From Deltaproteobacteria bacterium (GTDB lineage: Bacteria > Myxococcota_A > Polyangia > Haliangiales > Haliangiaceae): 33,852 nt of DNA. The notes beneath the pieces are model-generated. The model worked only from the letters and a program-made list of their open reading frames with translations. It was not told the DNA's origin and ran no database searches. The stretch covers positions 1-33,852 of the forward strand of contig JACCTC010000352.1 in the NCBI GenBank assembly GCA_013812655.1. The letters run 5' to 3'. Made by a program: the position numbers and the translations under genes. Shown here piece after piece: positions 33,130-33,852 of this stretch (position 1 is the first letter of the stretch; each line of letters begins with the position of its first letter).

Positions 33130-33462
33130 ATGGCTGGCGCACGCGTGATCCATTGGAACGGCAACGACATCCCGAAGGAGCTGCGCGAGCTGCCGGCGGG
33201 AACAACCGTGATCGAAGCTGTCGACACCGCGCCAGCGCTGACTGCTGAAGAGGACCTCGCGATCCTGACCGGTGATCCCGAGAACTACCGCACGTACGCC
33301 GCGGACTACTTCGGGGCAACGATACCTGTCGACGCCGTCGTGCACGTCCTTGTGGGCAAGAAGCTCGACGCCCAGCTCGTCGAACGCATCACCACCGACC
33401 GAACGTTGGCGGACCTGAGGAATGACCTCGCCGAGATCGCGTATCGAGCGTTCACACTTTGA
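33130..33462 (+). CDS. Antitoxin-like N-terminus with an unrelated C-terminal extension
   Basis: 110 aa from ATG 33130 (MAGARVIHWNGNDIPKELRE). The first ~40 residues match the island antitoxin at 29708 (VIHWNGxDIPxELRELxAGT...TAPALT), and about nine of ten bases are identical over the first 75. After EEDLAILTGDPENYRTYAAD it departs from that protein and carries a different helical C-terminus (VDAVVHVLVGKKLDAQLVER...). It may be an antitoxin that swapped its toxin-binding half. It directly follows the frameshifted toxin. No further toxin is seen downstream on this strand. Confidence 0.65.
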   Translation: MAGARVIHWNGNDIPKELRELPAGTTVIEAVDTAPALTAEEDLAILTGDPENYRTYAADYFGATIPVDAVVHVLVGKKLDAQLVERITTDRTLADLRNDLAEIAYRAFTL

Positions 33463-33745
33463 GGTGCGTGGCCGCGAGCACTTGAATACGACGAACCGCT
33501 TCGGCGGTCCCGATGAAGCCGCGGTCAGCTGTGCTCTGCAGGCCGAGATGCTCGTCGCCCGTCACTTTGGTCTCGATCTGTTCCCAGATCTCGCGGTGGA
33601 GCACGATCCGAGAGGCGTGCTTCTCGAACAGAACGAGCTCCTCCGCGTCAGATTCGTGCCCGTCGAGCGGGTACCGTGGATAGAAGGAGTCGTAGGCGCG
33701 ATCGAACTCATCCCAGCTCAGCTCACCGCGCGCGCAGCTGGCCAC
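33452..33745 (-). CDS. Small unknown protein
   Basis: 97 aa from GTG 33745; an in-frame TAA lies two codons upstream, so no longer start is possible and the N-terminus may be truncated. GELSWDEFDRAYDSFYPRYP then LDGHESDAEELVLFEKHASR and HREIWEQIETKVTGDEHLG suggest a folded helical protein. No family is named. It is convergent with the gene ending at 33462, overlapping by 11 bp. Confidence 0.6.
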   Translation of the reverse strand: MASCARGELSWDEFDRAYDSFYPRYPLDGHESDAEELVLFEKHASRIVLHREIWEQIETKVTGDEHLGLQSTADRGFIGTAEAVRRIQVLAATHLKV

Positions 33746-33786
33746 GTGTTAACGGCGGACGTTTTCCGTCGTGATCTGACGGTCGA

Positions 33787-33815
33787 CCGATCACGCCCGC
33801 TGGCGGCGTGATCGG
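33787..33815. repeat. 11-bp inverted repeat
   Basis: CCGATCACGCC (33787-33797) and its exact reverse complement GGCGTGATCGG (33805-33815) flank a 7-base spacer. It lies upstream of the minus-strand gene starting at 33745. It has no T run, so an operator is as likely as a terminator. Confidence 0.4.
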
Positions 33816-33852
33816 CTGGTCTTCGCCGGCGGGCGATCTGGATCGAGCTGGT

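Overview
The window is GC-rich throughout, with strong third-position G/C bias and many GTG starts. Its gene types (a two-PPC-domain M4 protease lipoprotein, a thrombospondin-type-3 lipoprotein, WYL and kinase/PP2C signalling proteins) point to a chromosome of a Myxococcota-type bacterium. This is an inference from gene content and composition, not from a marker phylogeny.

Left part (1-10.7 kb) is ordinary chromosome. In order it holds a proline-rich membrane protein cut by the window edge, a LOG-family phosphoribohydrolase, an ElaA-type acetyltransferase, a small basic protein, a TMEM220-like membrane protein, adk and leuS (stop and start overlapping), a phasin-like helical protein, a calcium-repeat lipoprotein, a MoaB-like protein and a secreted M4 metalloprotease.

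At 10.69-10.77 kb lies the 3' part of what looks like tRNA-Sec (selC). Its last bases start a perfect 26-bp direct repeat that recurs at 32,467-32,492. A tyrosine integrase sits just inside the left copy, so 10,743-32,466 reads as an integrated genomic island of about 21.7 kb. The cargo, left to right, is: integrase / HTH protein / unknown 363-aa protein (overlapping genes); a WYL regulator and a HEPN-motif (Rx4H) protein; a convergent DUF5131 (phage Gp37/Gp68) plus TcmP pair; a 49-aa Phd-like protein; an ADP-ribosylglycohydrolase and PP2C phosphatase divergent from a pseudokinase-TPR protein; a carboxypeptidase-regulatory-like repeat gene; then, after a transposon, a decayed antitoxin-toxin pair, an Mrr-like nuclease-fold protein and small unknown proteins. 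The WYL, HEPN, DUF5131/TcmP and phosphatase/pseudokinase/ARH genes look like a defence or signalling cargo; none of these functions is proven by sequence alone.

The clearest structural result is a nested insertion. The carboxypeptidase-like gene is split by a 5.66-kb element (23,761-29,422; 14-bp terminal inverted repeats with one mismatch, 6-bp target duplication GTGATC). Removing the element and one target copy restores the reading frame at that point. The element's own 725-codon transposase gene is split by a second element of 3.33 kb (24,430-27,759) that carries three overlapping tyrosine recombinase genes, a perfect 35-bp inverted repeat, a 32-bp palindrome and a TCTTGA direct repeat. 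This is a RIT (recombinase-in-trio) element, placed exactly between Gln and the likely catalytic Glu of the transposase.

Right of the island (32.5-33.85 kb) the chromosome carries an addiction-module antitoxin, a frameshifted RelE/ParE toxin, a protein sharing its N-terminus with the antitoxin inside the island, and a small conserved-looking protein on the minus strand.
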